From Aspergillus flavus (taxonomy: Eukaryota; Ascomycota; Eurotiomycetes; Eurotiales; Aspergillaceae): 64,000 nucleotides of DNA. Position numbers and translations under genes: made by a program. The notes beneath the pieces were generated by a model, which was not told the DNA's origin, did no database searches, and was given only the letters and a program-made list of their open reading frames with translations. Location of the stretch: NCBI RefSeq assembly GCF_009017415.1, contig NC_092408.1, forward strand, positions 1,116,001 through 1,180,000, read 5' to 3'. Positions 12,679 to 25,129 of this stretch are shown here, piece by piece. Numbering within the stretch: position 1 is the first letter of the stretch; every line of letters begins with the position of its first letter.

Positions 12679-12804
12679 TTTGATGTGGGTTGTTGGTTTT
12701 GATATTTGGTACAAGAAATAGTTTATCTTCGTATGGGATATCAAAGTGCAAGAGAATGCTATGAGAAATTCGAGTCAAAGCATCTCAACCTCCCATATTT
12801 ATAA

Positions 12805-15697
12805 GTAAACAAACGTCGGATCCAAGCGACATGATTGATATTAATGATATCATCCGTGGTAGATCAGTGATGTTGACTAGTTTCTATTCTTGTATCCTTT
12901 GTTCAGTCGAGATCTGGGCGCAAGTTGATTTCGGAAGTGATAGTCGCCACTTGAGATGGGCATTGGATGAAGTCTACAGGGCTGCGTCGGGGGCTTGATT
13001 GAGTTGCGTAATGTGGAACCTGTCTGGCAAGATATCGGGTATATTTAGTCGGGGTTATCATTATGATGGGCGATGATGTTTCCAGGGCTGGATGTTTTGG
13101 CAATGATGTCATAGGGTGGATAGGGCTGGTTGGCCGAAAAGGGAAATTGATTGTCCATCGCGAAGACTCCGGTTAAAACATGTACTACAAAGTAGGTTTC
13201 GTAGTGATACTACATGGTTAACCTGCGGAATATTCTGTATTTTGAGGATAAAAACACTATATGCAAATAATGGCTTCGACGTTCTGTCCAGATATATTCG
13301 CACCATGCGACCGAATATATATTGAGTGAAGGAGTGACATTGAGACTGACCTTGGACGACATCATTTCCTTTATTAGACATGACCATGTTCAAGTTACCT
13401 CTCTATTACTAATAGAATAAGAATTAGGGGTACAAAGCACGCATGGTCATGCTTGACTAAGAATATTTGCGTACTACGTATTGACACTTAACATCTCCCG
13501 ACCTCCAACGAGTTACAACCACAGGTAGTATAAGAAGTATAACGACTCCACGGAAGGGCTTCCGGTTTTACCCCTTCAGGTCTGGATATGGGAGTAGTAT
13601 GACCTTCTTATTTGTTTATTTTTCCTTCCGCGCCCCTTCCTAGCGTGCTGCTTTCAGGCAGTTATTTACACTGTTCGCTCAACACACCAGATCTCAAGCA
13701 CACCTGTTGACCTATTTCCTTTCACAGCAGGTTTTCAGCTAACATGAAGCTGGAATCCACATACTTTGGATCCAAAGCCAGACAATGACAACTGATTATA
13801 CAAGAGATGGACGAGATGGACGTTACTTTCTAAACTTCACACCCCTTATCCCCACACAGCGATAATGTATTCCACGACCTTGACCACGCCTTATCTCGAA
13901 ACACGCCAATCATCTTGATCTTGATATGTGGCTAGTCCAGAACGATTTCCAACGCCCTATGTCTTTGAACACGTCGGACAATTCTGACATGTTCTTGAGT
14001 CGCCCCAGTTACTATGAGTGGGGTCAATTCACAATAATAAATGAATTCACTTCACACTCCCTCTGACATGCTTGAGGAGACAATAGGGGGTTATTCTCAA
14101 AGGTTGGATGTCAACATATAGTGAATGGGCATGGCCTGACATTGTATTCAATGTATGAAACCACCAATCGAGCGGAGAGAGCTTGACCAGCAAGAACGAA
14201 CAAATGTGTTCCTTCCCCTTTGGAGTAGACAGCCTGCACATAGTTTGCCTTGCACAAAAAGCATGCCCGATTGCCCACCGTCTCTCGATTCCCAGCGACT
14301 ACATGGGAAACTGTCCATCCCCTCTATCTTTAGACCATCTGCTAAACCAACATCTCATTCTCACGTCGTTTACAATCTGTCTTGCGCTCCCGTCTCCTTG
14401 AACTCTAGATCAAGCTTTCCCCATCACATAGGATCACATTTCTGAGGTCGCTGTCTGGACAGCCTGGTTTGATATCCTTGTAGTAGCTACGATTAATACC
14501 GAACTTCTCAAGCAAGACCATTTACCTCTTTTTATAAATAGCAAACGCTAGAACAGAAGGTGCGACATCTGGAAATCCGTGATTTCAAACACTAATAGTA
14601 TTAGTGATGTGCGACTTGCTCTGTGAGCATTATAGGGGCCGACATGGCTGTGGCCATATGTACGTTTACGGCGTTCAACGGTGCAGTACTTCTTTTATGC
14701 GTCCTGACCAAGCTCGCTGTGTGCCCCCGAGTGGAAGGCTTCGCGACCTTCCGCGAGTTGTCGACGTCGAAGATGATTATAAGGATGGCCAGTGTCGAGT
14801 GTGTCTTGGTCAGACTCCTCCCAGCTCTGAGGGTTCCGAGCTTGGCTGGGTTATATAAATAGCAAGACTAAGGTTGAGAGCATATCACCCAGTCGCGTCT
14901 TGTTGTCAAAGGCAACACCTTTTCCCACATATGCTTTAGTACCCAAGGATGCAACACCAATACCTAATACCCCGGTTACTTTATACTTGAGATTGTCAAG
15001 ACTGAATTTGTCAATCATGTCTATGCTTGGCCTCACTGTGTTCCACATGCAGCAGTTATCTGGATGTTACCTATCAGCGATCCAATAAATGAAAACACCC
15101 TAGGCAGTGCGAAGATTTGTGCAACTCCTGTACATGGACTTGGATGAATCTGGCCCTTAGTCGACGAATAGGGATCTGCTTATATCCCACATGACCTTAT
15201 CCCTTGCACATATGTAGTCTAACATACCTTGGTCTATATTGGTTGAAGTGTTGGACGGTAAAACAAAGGAGATGGCCCAAGGGGCTGAGTTGATGCAACC
15301 CTCATCATAGTGCCCAACGAAGGAGCTAAACATGGATGGACATGGCGTTCTGTGTCTTGAGATAGTTGTATCTCCTGGTGTTACCTGCGATGATCATTTT
15401 GGACGTGCCGAGGTATCCCTTACATTAGGCGATGGGTTATAGATGACATGGCACCACGCTGGCAGTTCTTTCCCTCTCACATTGAAGTACAGTAGCATCA
15501 ATACGATGCAAGGCTATAAGCACGAAATATACACCAGATCCTTCCAGCGGAGAGCTATCATCGTGTCCAACTACAGCATGGCATATCGCTATGAAAGAAC
15601 TGAGTGAATTCTCGCTCCTGACCAGGTGTTGACAACGCAGCTTACGCATAGGAGACATGTCCCTACGTAACACATCGATGACTGCAGTTACAACGCC
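12805..15697. other. 2.9-kb gene-poor stretch
   Basis: No open frame here looks like a protein. Candidates at 13109-13393, 14047-14445, 14604-14862 and 15437-15673 are short, overlap in alternative frames, and lack domain signals or matching splice exons. The base composition is mixed and AT-rich. No terminal repeats, transposase remnant or tRNA were recognised. It may hold unseen non-coding RNA genes. Confidence 0.45.
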
Positions 15698-16498
15698 TTA
15701 GCTCAAGCCACAGCACTCTCCAATCCAACTAAGCCAGCCTCGCGATTTTGGAGTCTCCGCCACAGTTCCCAGTTTTTCATCGACCATAACATATTCCTCT
15801 TCCTCCTCCGGGTCATCGCGATAATACTTGTATCGCACCGCAGCGACCGAGACAATATCCAGACTAAAGTCTCCCTCCTGTATCCCGAAGAAACTATACA
15901 CAGTCAATACTACACACCCCATTTCAGTTAACCAAAAGCCACATACCTGCGCATCATGAAACTAATCTGCTTCACCCCAGTCAAATCCAACGGCCTAGCA
16001 TCCACTTGCTCCTTCCCCCGATACGTAGGCTTAAAATCAGCCCACTTGATAAAAACCCTCTTCTCCCCATGCGCATGAAAATCATACTCCCAGCTCAGGG
16101 TACTCTCCAATCTTCCATCCGGCCGCTTAGGCGCAGTCTCATCCTTAAGCGTAATGGTATACAACTTATCATCCCCACGAGCAATATGCAATTCCAACCC
16201 GTCGTAGCCAGAAAGATCCCAGCTCCTATCTTCGCCTGTGGTCCGCTGCGAGGCAAATCCAGCTCCGCCGAGCGTGGTGATATCGAGGTTTCCGTGGAAT
16301 CGGGCGACGAGAGAAGCGGGGGAACAGCTCATGTGGGAGTGCGAGGATCCGCCACGGACGCGGTCGTCAGTGGAGGTCCAGTCTGAGGAGTGCCATGCTC
16401 TTTTTCTTGTCAGTGGATTATACAACAAACGATTGAGGGTATTATAGAACTTACCTGGGGCCCCCGAAAAGGGGTAGTCTTGCTACTTTTGAGTCCAT
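15698..16498 (-). CDS. CIA30-family protein (complex I intermediate-associated protein 30)
   Basis: Exons on the minus strand are 16498..16455, 16399..15947 and 15893..15698, giving 230 aa. CIA30 (PF08547, human NDUFAF1) family marks are FGG near the start, DDRVRGGSSHSHM, the NLDITTLGGAGFAS segment, WDLSGYDGLEL and, restored across intron 2, RSFFGIQEGDFSLDI. The fold is a galactose-binding-like beta-sandwich. The classical relatives assist mitochondrial complex I assembly. Many short fungal paralogues like this one (about 230 aa, no obvious mitochondrial presequence) are uncharacterised, so the complex I role is only by family. Confidence 0.88.
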
Positions 16499-17232
16499 TT
16501 TGATGATTTGATGGTGTTTGAAGTGGCACTTCGGGAGGTTCCGATGGGATGCGGAGTAGGTCTGAGCTTGGTCCTGTGACGTCAGGTGCTGATTGGCGCT
16601 AGTCTGTATCGGGAATTAGCCCGATTGGGAAGGATTGAAGTTAGGGTCTTTTGTCTTTATGTAGCAAAGCTTAGTGAATATCGGAGTATACATGGTTTAT
16701 TCTGAAGTACTATGTATACTATAGGGCATTAAGGGATGCAAATCTGAGTCTGAATTCATGAACTGTGCATCTCCTGCGTACAATAAGGTACGTCGATGAC
16801 ATAGACGATATCAAGCTAAATAATCCTAAAGGAACGGATATACCAAACCTAGAATCAATACAAGACGTCGATAGCATAGTACGCGGATATAATGGGTAGA
16901 TTATGTTCCATCACGCTTATCTCACCAGGGTTTGGGATACGGGATTTGTAGGTTATTACGCCCTACGCCTCAAGAGTACGTACGCCCTTTCGGCCATTCC
17001 CTTATGTGTTTTTACATTAATTCGGTCATGAACTGGCATCCAGCGGAAAAAGGAGAGAATTATAAAGACGATATCTGACTGACACTTTTGTCTACGTATG
17101 ATGTATCCTTGACTAGGGATTAAAAAACATTATATTGTGCAAAATGCCGTTGGAGTTGCAATTTGGACACTAAGACCAGCGCCACTAAGAAATACCTAGT
17201 CCTAAACACGCACCATCAAAACATATCCAAAC
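16499..17232. other. Intergenic, no gene seen
   Basis: About 730 bp of AT-rich sequence upstream of the CIA30 gene and downstream of the pseudogene. Nothing recognisable. Confidence 0.45.
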
Positions 17233-18519
17233 TTATACAACGTTGTGGTTAATCATAGACTGCACCGCATCCATAACACTCTTCCCCAAGTCAATAAACT
17301 TTCACTGACCCTCATTCGTCCCCTTCGACAAGACATCCAAGCTAACCCGCATATCCCATCCCGTAGGATGCACACCATGCGGTAGAACCTGGTCCGGCTT
17401 ACCCTCCGGGACCTGTTCCCTCAGTGCTGGGAAATGCTTTCGAATGAGGTTCACAACCAACTGTGGTGTAATTAGGCCCGAGATGAGCAGGATTCGCTTA
17501 CCACGGGCAGCAGGATTGGTCAAGGCGTCAACGTGGCTTCTGACGACGTGGCGAACATCGACCTGACACATATTAGTTCCTTCCTGAAAATCAAACTAAA
17601 TAGGTCAAGTTGAATGTACAAAGTGATAAAATGGAAACCGCACATCCTCGACTTTCGAGTTCGTCCCATCGATAAAAGTTCGCGATCGTGAAATGATTAG
17701 TCTCGTTGATTGATCTCGGGCCGGAAATTGGATGAATCATGGGTCCGGTAATGATGTCTGGGTTGATCACGACTAGATCGAATACAGGATTGTTGGTCTT
17801 CATGAACTTCCAAGCTGCGTCTTCGGCTTAGGTTTTAGAGAGGTTGTAGCCTAGAATGGTGCCCTGGCGCTCGATAGCCTGTTCCGCAGTGACCTAGATT
17901 ATATAAGGGTTTGGTCTAAGGTTGAGATGGAACAAGGCTGACATACTGGATTCCAATCCTCTTCAGTGTAAGGGCGTCCTTCGCGACTCATATCCTCGAA
18001 GGAGTTCAGGACGGAAACTGCACTCCCTAGCAGAACGAACCGTTTGAGTGATGTTCCTCCTTGGCGATGGGCGCTCTCCAGTATCTGCGTTGTCCTAGAG
18101 TTTATCAGACATTCTGTCTCCATTACGAGAAGTTAGAAAGACAATCTCTTACCATATCACTGCAGGCTCAATCATCTCCTTCTGGATATCCTTGACATTA
18201 ATGTTCAGGGGAGGCGCTGTGTGAATAATATAGATGAAAGGCACTGTGACCTCCTCAAAAAGGGCATTAAATGATCCGACACAATCACGAAGTTGATCCT
18301 GCCCTTCCACGAGAGGTGGGCTTTGATGATATCGTCCGCCTTTTGCTGCGAGCGCACGGTGGCAGTCACGGCGTATCCACGCTATCTCAATTAACCTGTC
18401 TAATCCGTACATTCGCGAGGAAGAAGATATACCTCAAGTAAGATAGCCAGGATGTGGGAGGCCACAGATCCGTTTGCGCCGGTCAGTAGTACATGTTGAC
18501 CACTTCCTAGATGTGACAT
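17233..18519 (-). pseudogene. Broken NAD-dependent epimerase/dehydratase (extended SDR, Gre2/DFR-like)
   Basis: A former extended SDR gene on the minus strand. The first exon (from 18519) starts MSHLGSGQHVLLTGANG, the Rossmann motif, and intron 1 still splices to RGYAVTATVRS. Damage follows. Near 18270-18280 the frame shifts and around a dozen residues seem lost. At 17828-17830 a TAA sits directly after YNLSKT, the catalytic YxxxK region. At about 17674-17677 one extra T in a T-run shifts the frame. At 17302-17304 a TGA replaces a Trp codon in EGQ(W)KFIDL. Remaining pieces (VVINPDIITGP, GKRILLISG, HPTGWDMRVSL) still read cleanly in different frames, so the loss is recent. The intact family reduces aldehydes or ketones with NADPH. 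Confidence 0.88.
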
Positions 18520-19737
18520 ATTGCGTATAGGTATGGGATATCAGAAGTCCTTGGCGACTAATAGGCGGCCCTTTCGTGAGAGATCTACGGACTTTCAAGT
18601 ATATAGGGTTGAATTGGTCATGCGTTACCTAGCTCTCTCCCCGTCGTGCCGAGAGAATGAATTTATGCGCAGTTTAAGGTGCTAAGGTTCAATCCCGTCA
18701 AATCCCGAGCACTGAATGCTGACGTAGTTCTAGGGATCTCGAACGTGGTACAGCTTTGGTGGCTGACACTGATTGGAAAACAAGCACAGAGTACGTGGGC
18801 TATGCTCTGGGGCGTAGGGCGCGACGTTCGAAAGCCCGGACACATCCTGTCTATTCCAACGCCTGAGCGAAAAACCACCAATTCAGTTCGTTATTCTTCA
18901 GTTCATTGTTGTTTAAATGCACCTTTCCTGTTAGATTATAGATGTACCGCGTCAAGCTAGATATTACTACACGGAATCACGCTAACAAACAGGGTACTCG
19001 CAATGTAGGTCGCGCAAGAGCGCACCTTACAAACAGCTAAATCAATAAAGATACTATCCGTGTGAGGAATCAATAGTACGTATAAGGCTAACAAGCTACA
19101 TATCTACTTACAGAACCTAAGTCCTCTCCGAGCTCCAACAGTGAAGGCAGGCACGAGCACTTGAAAGCCGTGCTTCTAACTCGTCCTATGCTTCAGTATA
19201 ATATAGCCATCCTAATCGCCCGGTATTTAACCTGTTATAAGATAAGACAATGGTGGGATGCATCTAAGACAGATGCGAGCAAGAAAAAGAAAGGACAAGA
19301 ACAAAGAGAGAGACAAAGGGAGAAACGAGAGAGAAAGAAATTCCAAGTGGCCTTTTCCAACAACCTTTGAATGATGCCATTTCCATCGGGCAATTGATCC
19401 CATGAGCCGTTTGTATCCCGCGGTTGACATTCCCCATTATTGCATAAGAACCTGTATTAAGATATGCACAGCACAGGTCCAGCCAACACAGCAATATGAC
19501 CAACTACATGAAGTAGGGAGTAGCCATGAAAATAGCATTCGCAACATGTCTATCAAACTGGCGTTAGCGAATTCACATTGCACATTCTATGGGCAGGCAA
19601 AAGGAACGCAGAAAGAGCAAAGATGGCCTTCAATAGACACTTTTCGAGTGATGTACATACCATCATTACTCATATGTGAGAGCTCCCATCACCCCCATCC
19701 AATGTAAATGTCCTTATGATGGACATTGCCTATATTA
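18520..19737. other. Intergenic, no gene seen
   Basis: 1.2 kb. It contains a purine-rich tract (about 19264-19340, GA-rich) with overlapping low-complexity frames on both strands, which I regard as non-coding. Confidence 0.45.
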
Positions 19738-20465
19738 TCAGATAGTGGCCAGCCAACAATATATATAGTATGACCCCCCAGCTAAATAGCTGCCTCCATG
19801 ACCATTATAGTAGTTAATCTCTGACACAGGAGGCACCGCGGAATAAGTAAAAGGCAGCGCGGGATACGCTGAAGGCTGCACGGAATATGCTGAAGGTTGT
19901 GCAAGATACATTGAAGGCTGCGCGGGATACGCAGGAGGCTGCACGGGATTGGGAGGAGGCCAATATGGCGGAACGGTCGCTTGAGCAGCCCTTCGGTCAA
20001 CGTTTGGCCCACGGCCATTTGCTCCAGGTCGATTGCGGTAGCGGTCCATATACAATGTAAAGCACTCATGAGCTAGGCAACCAATACAAGCACGAAAGCA
20101 TCTTCCAGAACATAATTTTGCCCATTTGCCACGCACTTGACCGCAGCGGAAATGGGAGTAATGGAGGAGATGGAGGCAGCGACTGCAGGCGAAGTACTTC
20201 TCGTATCTACAGAGGTTAGCCTCATAGCTATGGAGTAACGTAAATTCATTGCACCGACGGAGACTTACCCGGGCCATGTTTCTTTGTCACAAAGATACCG
20301 TCTTCTCAGTAGTATTGTGGAGGGAGGTTGTGTAGGGATAAAGATTCGAAAGTATTTGTTTGTCTGCGAAAGTGATAATGTGGAGGGATAGTCAAGCTTG
20401 TTGATTATTAACCGTTGCAACTCTCTCGGCAGATCAAGGAGTGGAGAGGCTGGTGATTCTGTCAT
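19738..20465 (-). CDS. F-box protein with Cys-rich region and Pro-rich repeats
   Basis: Exons on the minus strand are 20465..20269 and 20206..19738, giving 221 aa. The N-terminus is an F-box (LLDLPRELQRLIINKLDYPSTLSLSQTNKYF cut short: core LPRELQRLIINKLD), which recruits substrates to SCF ubiquitin ligases through Skp1. After the intron comes a Cys cluster (YFACSRCLHLLHYSHF, then several more Cys, including CIGC), typical of fungal F-box proteins and possibly zinc-binding. The C-terminal third is a Pro/Gln/Tyr-rich series of about seven-residue units of the form QPSAYxx, then a Gly/Tyr-rich tail. The substrate is unknown. The next gene upstream on this strand is also an F-box gene. Confidence 0.8.
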
Positions 20466-21103
20466 TGCGCGATAAGAGAACGTTCACTAGAACGAGGATT
20501 CTGACGAGGTTTTGTCGGTTTATATACTAAGATTAGCGAAAGTTATAAAGAAAGGTGTCAGTTTTGCCTGTTGATATCCGTATCTATGAATGTAGTAATA
20601 TGTTATAACCTAGGTAAAGTGTCAAGACTTCCAACGGTTTCGGGGGCAAAGCAAAGATGAGGCGGATGAATAGGCGGAGGGCAGTGACTCGAAAGTGAAG
20701 CCTTGAGAGGGAAATGGCCATACTCGTTCTTTCCGTTAGAACGCGAATGACCATTTGATGATTAGACAATGTCACTCATGCCTCATGACATTTCAAAGAT
20801 CAGTCCTTGGCTTCGTCTGATAATAGCCTGCCATTTTTCCACTCTGATAAGGCAGACTTATGGCGAGTAACCCAGTTAATGATATGTCTGTATAGCCCGT
20901 TATCCAGGAGACAGGAATCACTGATCTAGTGCAAACTTGGGGAACTGCTAAAGGCACTAAGGTCTAGCTATCTGTGTCTGTACGATGAATCAAACATTCC
21001 GGATAATACTGACGCCTCCAGCAAAATACAAATTGAGATTATCCCGATGCCAATGAACGCCTGAAAGCAAATTAGATTGCACCACAGTCAGTCCCTTTCA
21101 CGT
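20466..21103. other. Intergenic, no gene seen
   Basis: About 640 bp between the two same-strand F-box genes. No coding frame or motif was supported. Confidence 0.45.
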
Positions 21104-22330
21104 CTAAGGCCCTCGTGGAGGTCCGTAGAGACGCCAATGTTTCTCCATCCATCGTCTACTATCAGCACCTGGTAGCGATCCGCCCATGCTGAAGCAATAC
21201 CGGATAAGCCTGCGTGTTTCGCGTCCGGTTCTCGTTATGGAGTTAGGTAGATCGGGGCCGCTAATACTAGGGAAGTTTGGTTGCCCAGGGCCATCGAAGT
21301 AGAGTAATTTATCTTCCCAGAAGTCATCCAAACGGAGATACTGCAGCTTTGTCATGTTTAATGATAAATATTCAAATATTGATTGAAAGGTACCAGAGTC
21401 GAGCCGTATCTGTTCCATAGTCAGGCTGCGGAGGCGTGGGCGACGGAGGAAACAGTGCAGCTTCTGCTCGGAAGTATGGATTCCTTGCAGTGTGCAATAC
21501 TTCAAGCGCCCAATAGGACAGGAGTCCGCGATTCGATCGAAAAAATGCTGCTCTTCCTTCTGTGCCTGGGTCAAACTAAAAATGTCCAGGTTGTACCAGT
21601 GCAGGTGGAGAGATTCGAGCTTCGGGCACATGTTCAATAAGCAGGTTATAGCCTGGGTGTTGCCTCGACCAATCGTAGGAGGAAGCATTTGGACTTTCTC
21701 CTGTCTCTTCGATTGCTGATGCGACAGGCTTAGTGATATAGCCTTGATGTTTTTCAATGATTCAGACATGTTCACTCTCTTCAACACTTTTGCGATCTCA
21801 CCACATGCCAGGCTGCAGCGGTCTATACTGCTAAATATGTCGATTTCTTTCACGTGTAGTTTGCTCCTGCCAAGTCCTACCATAGTGACCCGAAAAAGCT
21901 TCGCTGCAGCCTCCCATATGCTTTTCCAACAACCTCGGCGATTTGTTTCTGTGTTGATTGTGAGAGTCAGTGATTCCAGAAGGCCATGTCCAGTGTTGAC
22001 GCGCAGCTGCGTCAAAGCCCATTGTAGAAGGGTCACAGCTCGTTGCTCAGCTATAGTCTGGCCATCGCCCACTGGCACGTCTGTCACCGTCAAGTGCTGG
22101 AGGTAACACCCCAGCCATTCCTTTTGTGTCACGGTAACAAAGGCCTGGAGATGTTCCTCTGTTAACTGTATCTTCTTTCGGTTGAAGTTGTGCCTAAACG
22201 AGATTAGGGATGTTTTGTTGGATATAGCTCGTGAAGTTAGTCGGAGATTACACCTGTCATGTAAGTTAAGGAAAGACACTAAGTTCTCCATCAACTCCAC
22301 TGGGAGAGTAACAAGCGTTGCATAGTCCAT
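21104..22330 (-). CDS. F-box protein, LRR-like helical C-terminus (408 aa)
   Basis: A single open frame of 408 aa. The start MDYATLVTLPVELMENLV leads directly into an F-box (LPVELMENLVSFLNLHDRCN), followed by LRLTSRAI, the usual F-box second helix. The rest has repeated leucine-rich patches with LESLTLTIN, LESLHLHWYN, LRSLTMEQIRLD and LQYLRLDD, consistent with degenerate leucine-rich repeats as in fungal F-box/LRR proteins. Role: substrate adaptor of an SCF E3 ligase, target unknown. No intron is required. Confidence 0.85.
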   Translation of the reverse strand: MDYATLVTLPVELMENLVSFLNLHDRCNLRLTSRAISNKTSLISFRHNFNRKKIQLTEEHLQAFVTVTQKEWLGCYLQHLTVTDVPVGDGQTIAEQRAVTLLQWALTQLRVNTGHGLLESLTLTINTETNRRGCWKSIWEAAAKLFRVTMVGLGRSKLHVKEIDIFSSIDRCSLACGEIAKVLKRVNMSESLKNIKAISLSLSHQQSKRQEKVQMLPPTIGRGNTQAITCLLNMCPKLESLHLHWYNLDIFSLTQAQKEEQHFFDRIADSCPIGRLKYCTLQGIHTSEQKLHCFLRRPRLRSLTMEQIRLDSGTFQSIFEYLSLNMTKLQYLRLDDFWEDKLLYFDGPGQPNFPSISGPDLPNSITRTGRETRRLIRYCFSMGGSLPGADSRRWMEKHWRLYGPPRGP

Positions 22331-25129
22331 GATTGTGCCACTTCTTGTATATCACGGACCATGGAAGTATATGTCTTGGTGAGATGACGTGATGCTTGAG
22401 CACAAGAGAAGTTGCGATTTAAAAGAGAAGAGATAAAGAAGGGAGGGGTAGAAGTACATTCTCAAACGAACCAATTATCTGCTCCAGTGTCTGGGCTGCT
22501 CATATGTTGGCTGAATACAAGACATCGCTATGGACACCGCACGTGATGGCGCCACTGTGAATATCTTTCATACAACTGTGCTGGTTTGTGCAGAGTCCTG
22601 TAAATCGTGAATCAAGTATGTAAACTCAGCTTCTCGGAGAAGTATTTTTTGCTCCTTCTACATACACACACACACTGTGCATCAAGGTGTGATCGGCAAA
22701 AGAAACGGCATGTTCTTGGATCCCTCAATGCTGGCTTAATGTGTGGAAAGAAATACCTGAATATAGTCATGGACCATACTTAACTCTAGAGGTAGAGTGG
22801 TACTGATAGGGCACGACGTCCTACTTACAACAACCATGCGCATCACGTCCTGGGGATCCTCCGAGCTGAGATACCCGGATGAAGTGCATACACACAATCT
22901 GCTACAGAACCTTTCTAGTCCGCGGACAAGATGGTCAGATGGGAGAGAGCTAGTAACCTTTCGACACACAGACCTGGGAGGGATATCATAAGACTTTAAC
23001 AAGGCATCCACCCTCATTTATTTTCGCCCGAAATCCTACCATTTCTCAGAGTTACGGCAGAGGGAAATGCAGCTATTTGTAGGTCCACAAAACCTTTCGC
23101 GAATTTTGTCAGAAAGTGCCTTAGCATCAGAGACATATACTATTTTCTGTGCTCTTGAAGGGGCCCACCATAGTAGGTGGGAGGTCTCACCCCCTGCTTG
23201 GGTCGCTTCCAGTGGCCATATAGCAGTTTAATATACGTCTCCAACCGCTTAGCCATCGAGTAGATGGAGGTGTTCAATTTGATCAGCTTTGGTCCGTAAG
23301 CATAGGTAGCCAGTGACGGAGTACACGTTGTAGTTAGGTGTCTTCTAGATAATACGAGAGGGATTTCTGGTTTTGGTTGACAGAATGGTAGTCTATATGG
23401 CGTAGCGGTGATGCCTTGGTGCTTGATCTGTTTCTTTCGGCTTATTTTTCCTTTGTTCGCTTTTCCTGTACAGTCTTATTAGTGTCTCCACTTTTAGATT
23501 AGACCACCTAGCGTACTGCATCCACTCATACCCTTCTACCTGGTGACTTCCGTGACTCCAAGGTAGATATTGCCAGTACGATAGCCATATGCGTAGTATG
23601 GACTCCCCGCGAGGCTCTTTTCTTCAAAAGGAAATTCAGTACGAGTACGATTACGGATTTAAGTGGATGCTTGTCCTACCAGCCCTACCCAGACTAAACA
23701 CTGTTGGACCCAGCACCTTTTCGACAGCGTCATATTATTGGTCTAATCGTCTGTCAACAGTAAGATTGTGGCTCATCTTACCTTGCCCTGATTACTGTGC
23801 ATAAAGCGAAATAATCCCTCCGCAGATGGCCCCCACGCTAAAGAATCCATCGAGAAGGACAAACAGTCAGTTAAGCCTCACTGACACCAACATGAACCGG
23901 CACTTGATATCAAGGGCAGACTTTATGTAATAACCCCCTTTCTATGTTAACAAAAGTTCTGGTTCATGTCAGTTACTTCCTATTTTTCGATTTCTGCGCA
24001 GATTTCTGAATTTCAAACACGCCAAGTCTTGCATTGCAGAGAAATGTATCAGAGAGCACAGCTCAGCCCGTCCTACTTTTGCGGCGGGTTTAGCGGCCCA
24101 AATGGGAAGCCTGATGAGTTTGCTGAGACACTATTGAGACGCTAGCCCTACGAATGTCGGTCTGTCTCTTGTCAGCTACACAGTGGCTTGGCTTGGCCTT
24201 AAGGTAGCTCTGATTTGCCGGTATGATCCTTGAAATATGTTTCGAGTCCTCCTTCTGTTTGATTAGAAGACGCAAGGGGGCTGGGGTAAAGCTATAGTAA
24301 TGATATTAATGGTTGTACTGCAGGGGAGCGGGAGAGAGAAAGAGGAGCCAGCAGGAGGTACAGAAAAATAGAATTTAAAAAATCAATAATAAATATTAAA
24401 GAGAAACGAACAAGAAACATTGCAGAAATTTCATGAAACTTCATTCGGATGTTTATTGATGGCCGCCTAATGCCAGTTGGATGCTGGATCATGAGTTACA
24501 TAACATAGATATTTGTGCATACATAAAGTACACAAACAAACAAAACATGAATGATGTGCAGGGTCTTTTTGCTGCAGACGTCATGATCGGACACGTCACA
24601 TGACGGACAAAGACCTCGAGTCATTTCTTTGAGCCAGTCTTCTTTCAAAAGAACTCTTCTCAGCCACTTCGGAAATATGAATGTCAACGGCTGCCAAGAA
24701 CCAGGAAATGACAGACAAGGGCCTTTATGATGTTGCCTAAATTATTAAGTGGCAGTGCGACAAGGCACAGTCAGCTCGAACAGCGACCATGGTGGATGAC
24801 CCTGCGCTAAGGTGACATTCCGAGAGCGAGCATAACGACGGAGAAGTTTAGAACCATTGAAAAGTGCTGCCTAATCAGCCCTATTCGACTGCCGGAATCC
24901 GAAGAGGTAGGTGATTGGCAGGGGAGGCTCCACTAGAATTGTGAGAATGGAGACTTTCAATTCCACTGCCTTCCGGTTGGTCCACGCCAAATGTGGTACA
25001 ATCCAAGGAATGGGGCCTCATGGCTGAACCGTCGTTGTTATATTACTTCACGGCGGTGTCCTTCTTCTGTGCTGCCTTTTGAACGTCATTCCCCGTCTTT
25101 CCCTTCGTTTCCCATCCGTATCTACCACT
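22331..25129. other. 2.8-kb gene-poor stretch with an (AC)n microsatellite
   Basis: No convincing gene. Short frames at 22736-23017, 23589-23804, 24090-24275 and 24292-24687 show no domain signal. A short AC dinucleotide run lies near 22663-22676. The last few hundred bases are pyrimidine-rich and form the promoter of the phospholipase gene. Confidence 0.45.

Noticed and set aside
14604..14862. Two overlapping plus-strand frames of 79-84 aa
   Set aside because: Different frames over the same bases, no splice partners and no domain signal.
18687..18697. GGTTCAATCCC resembling a tRNA T-arm
   Set aside because: No matching acceptor stem, D-arm or anticodon arm could be folded around it.
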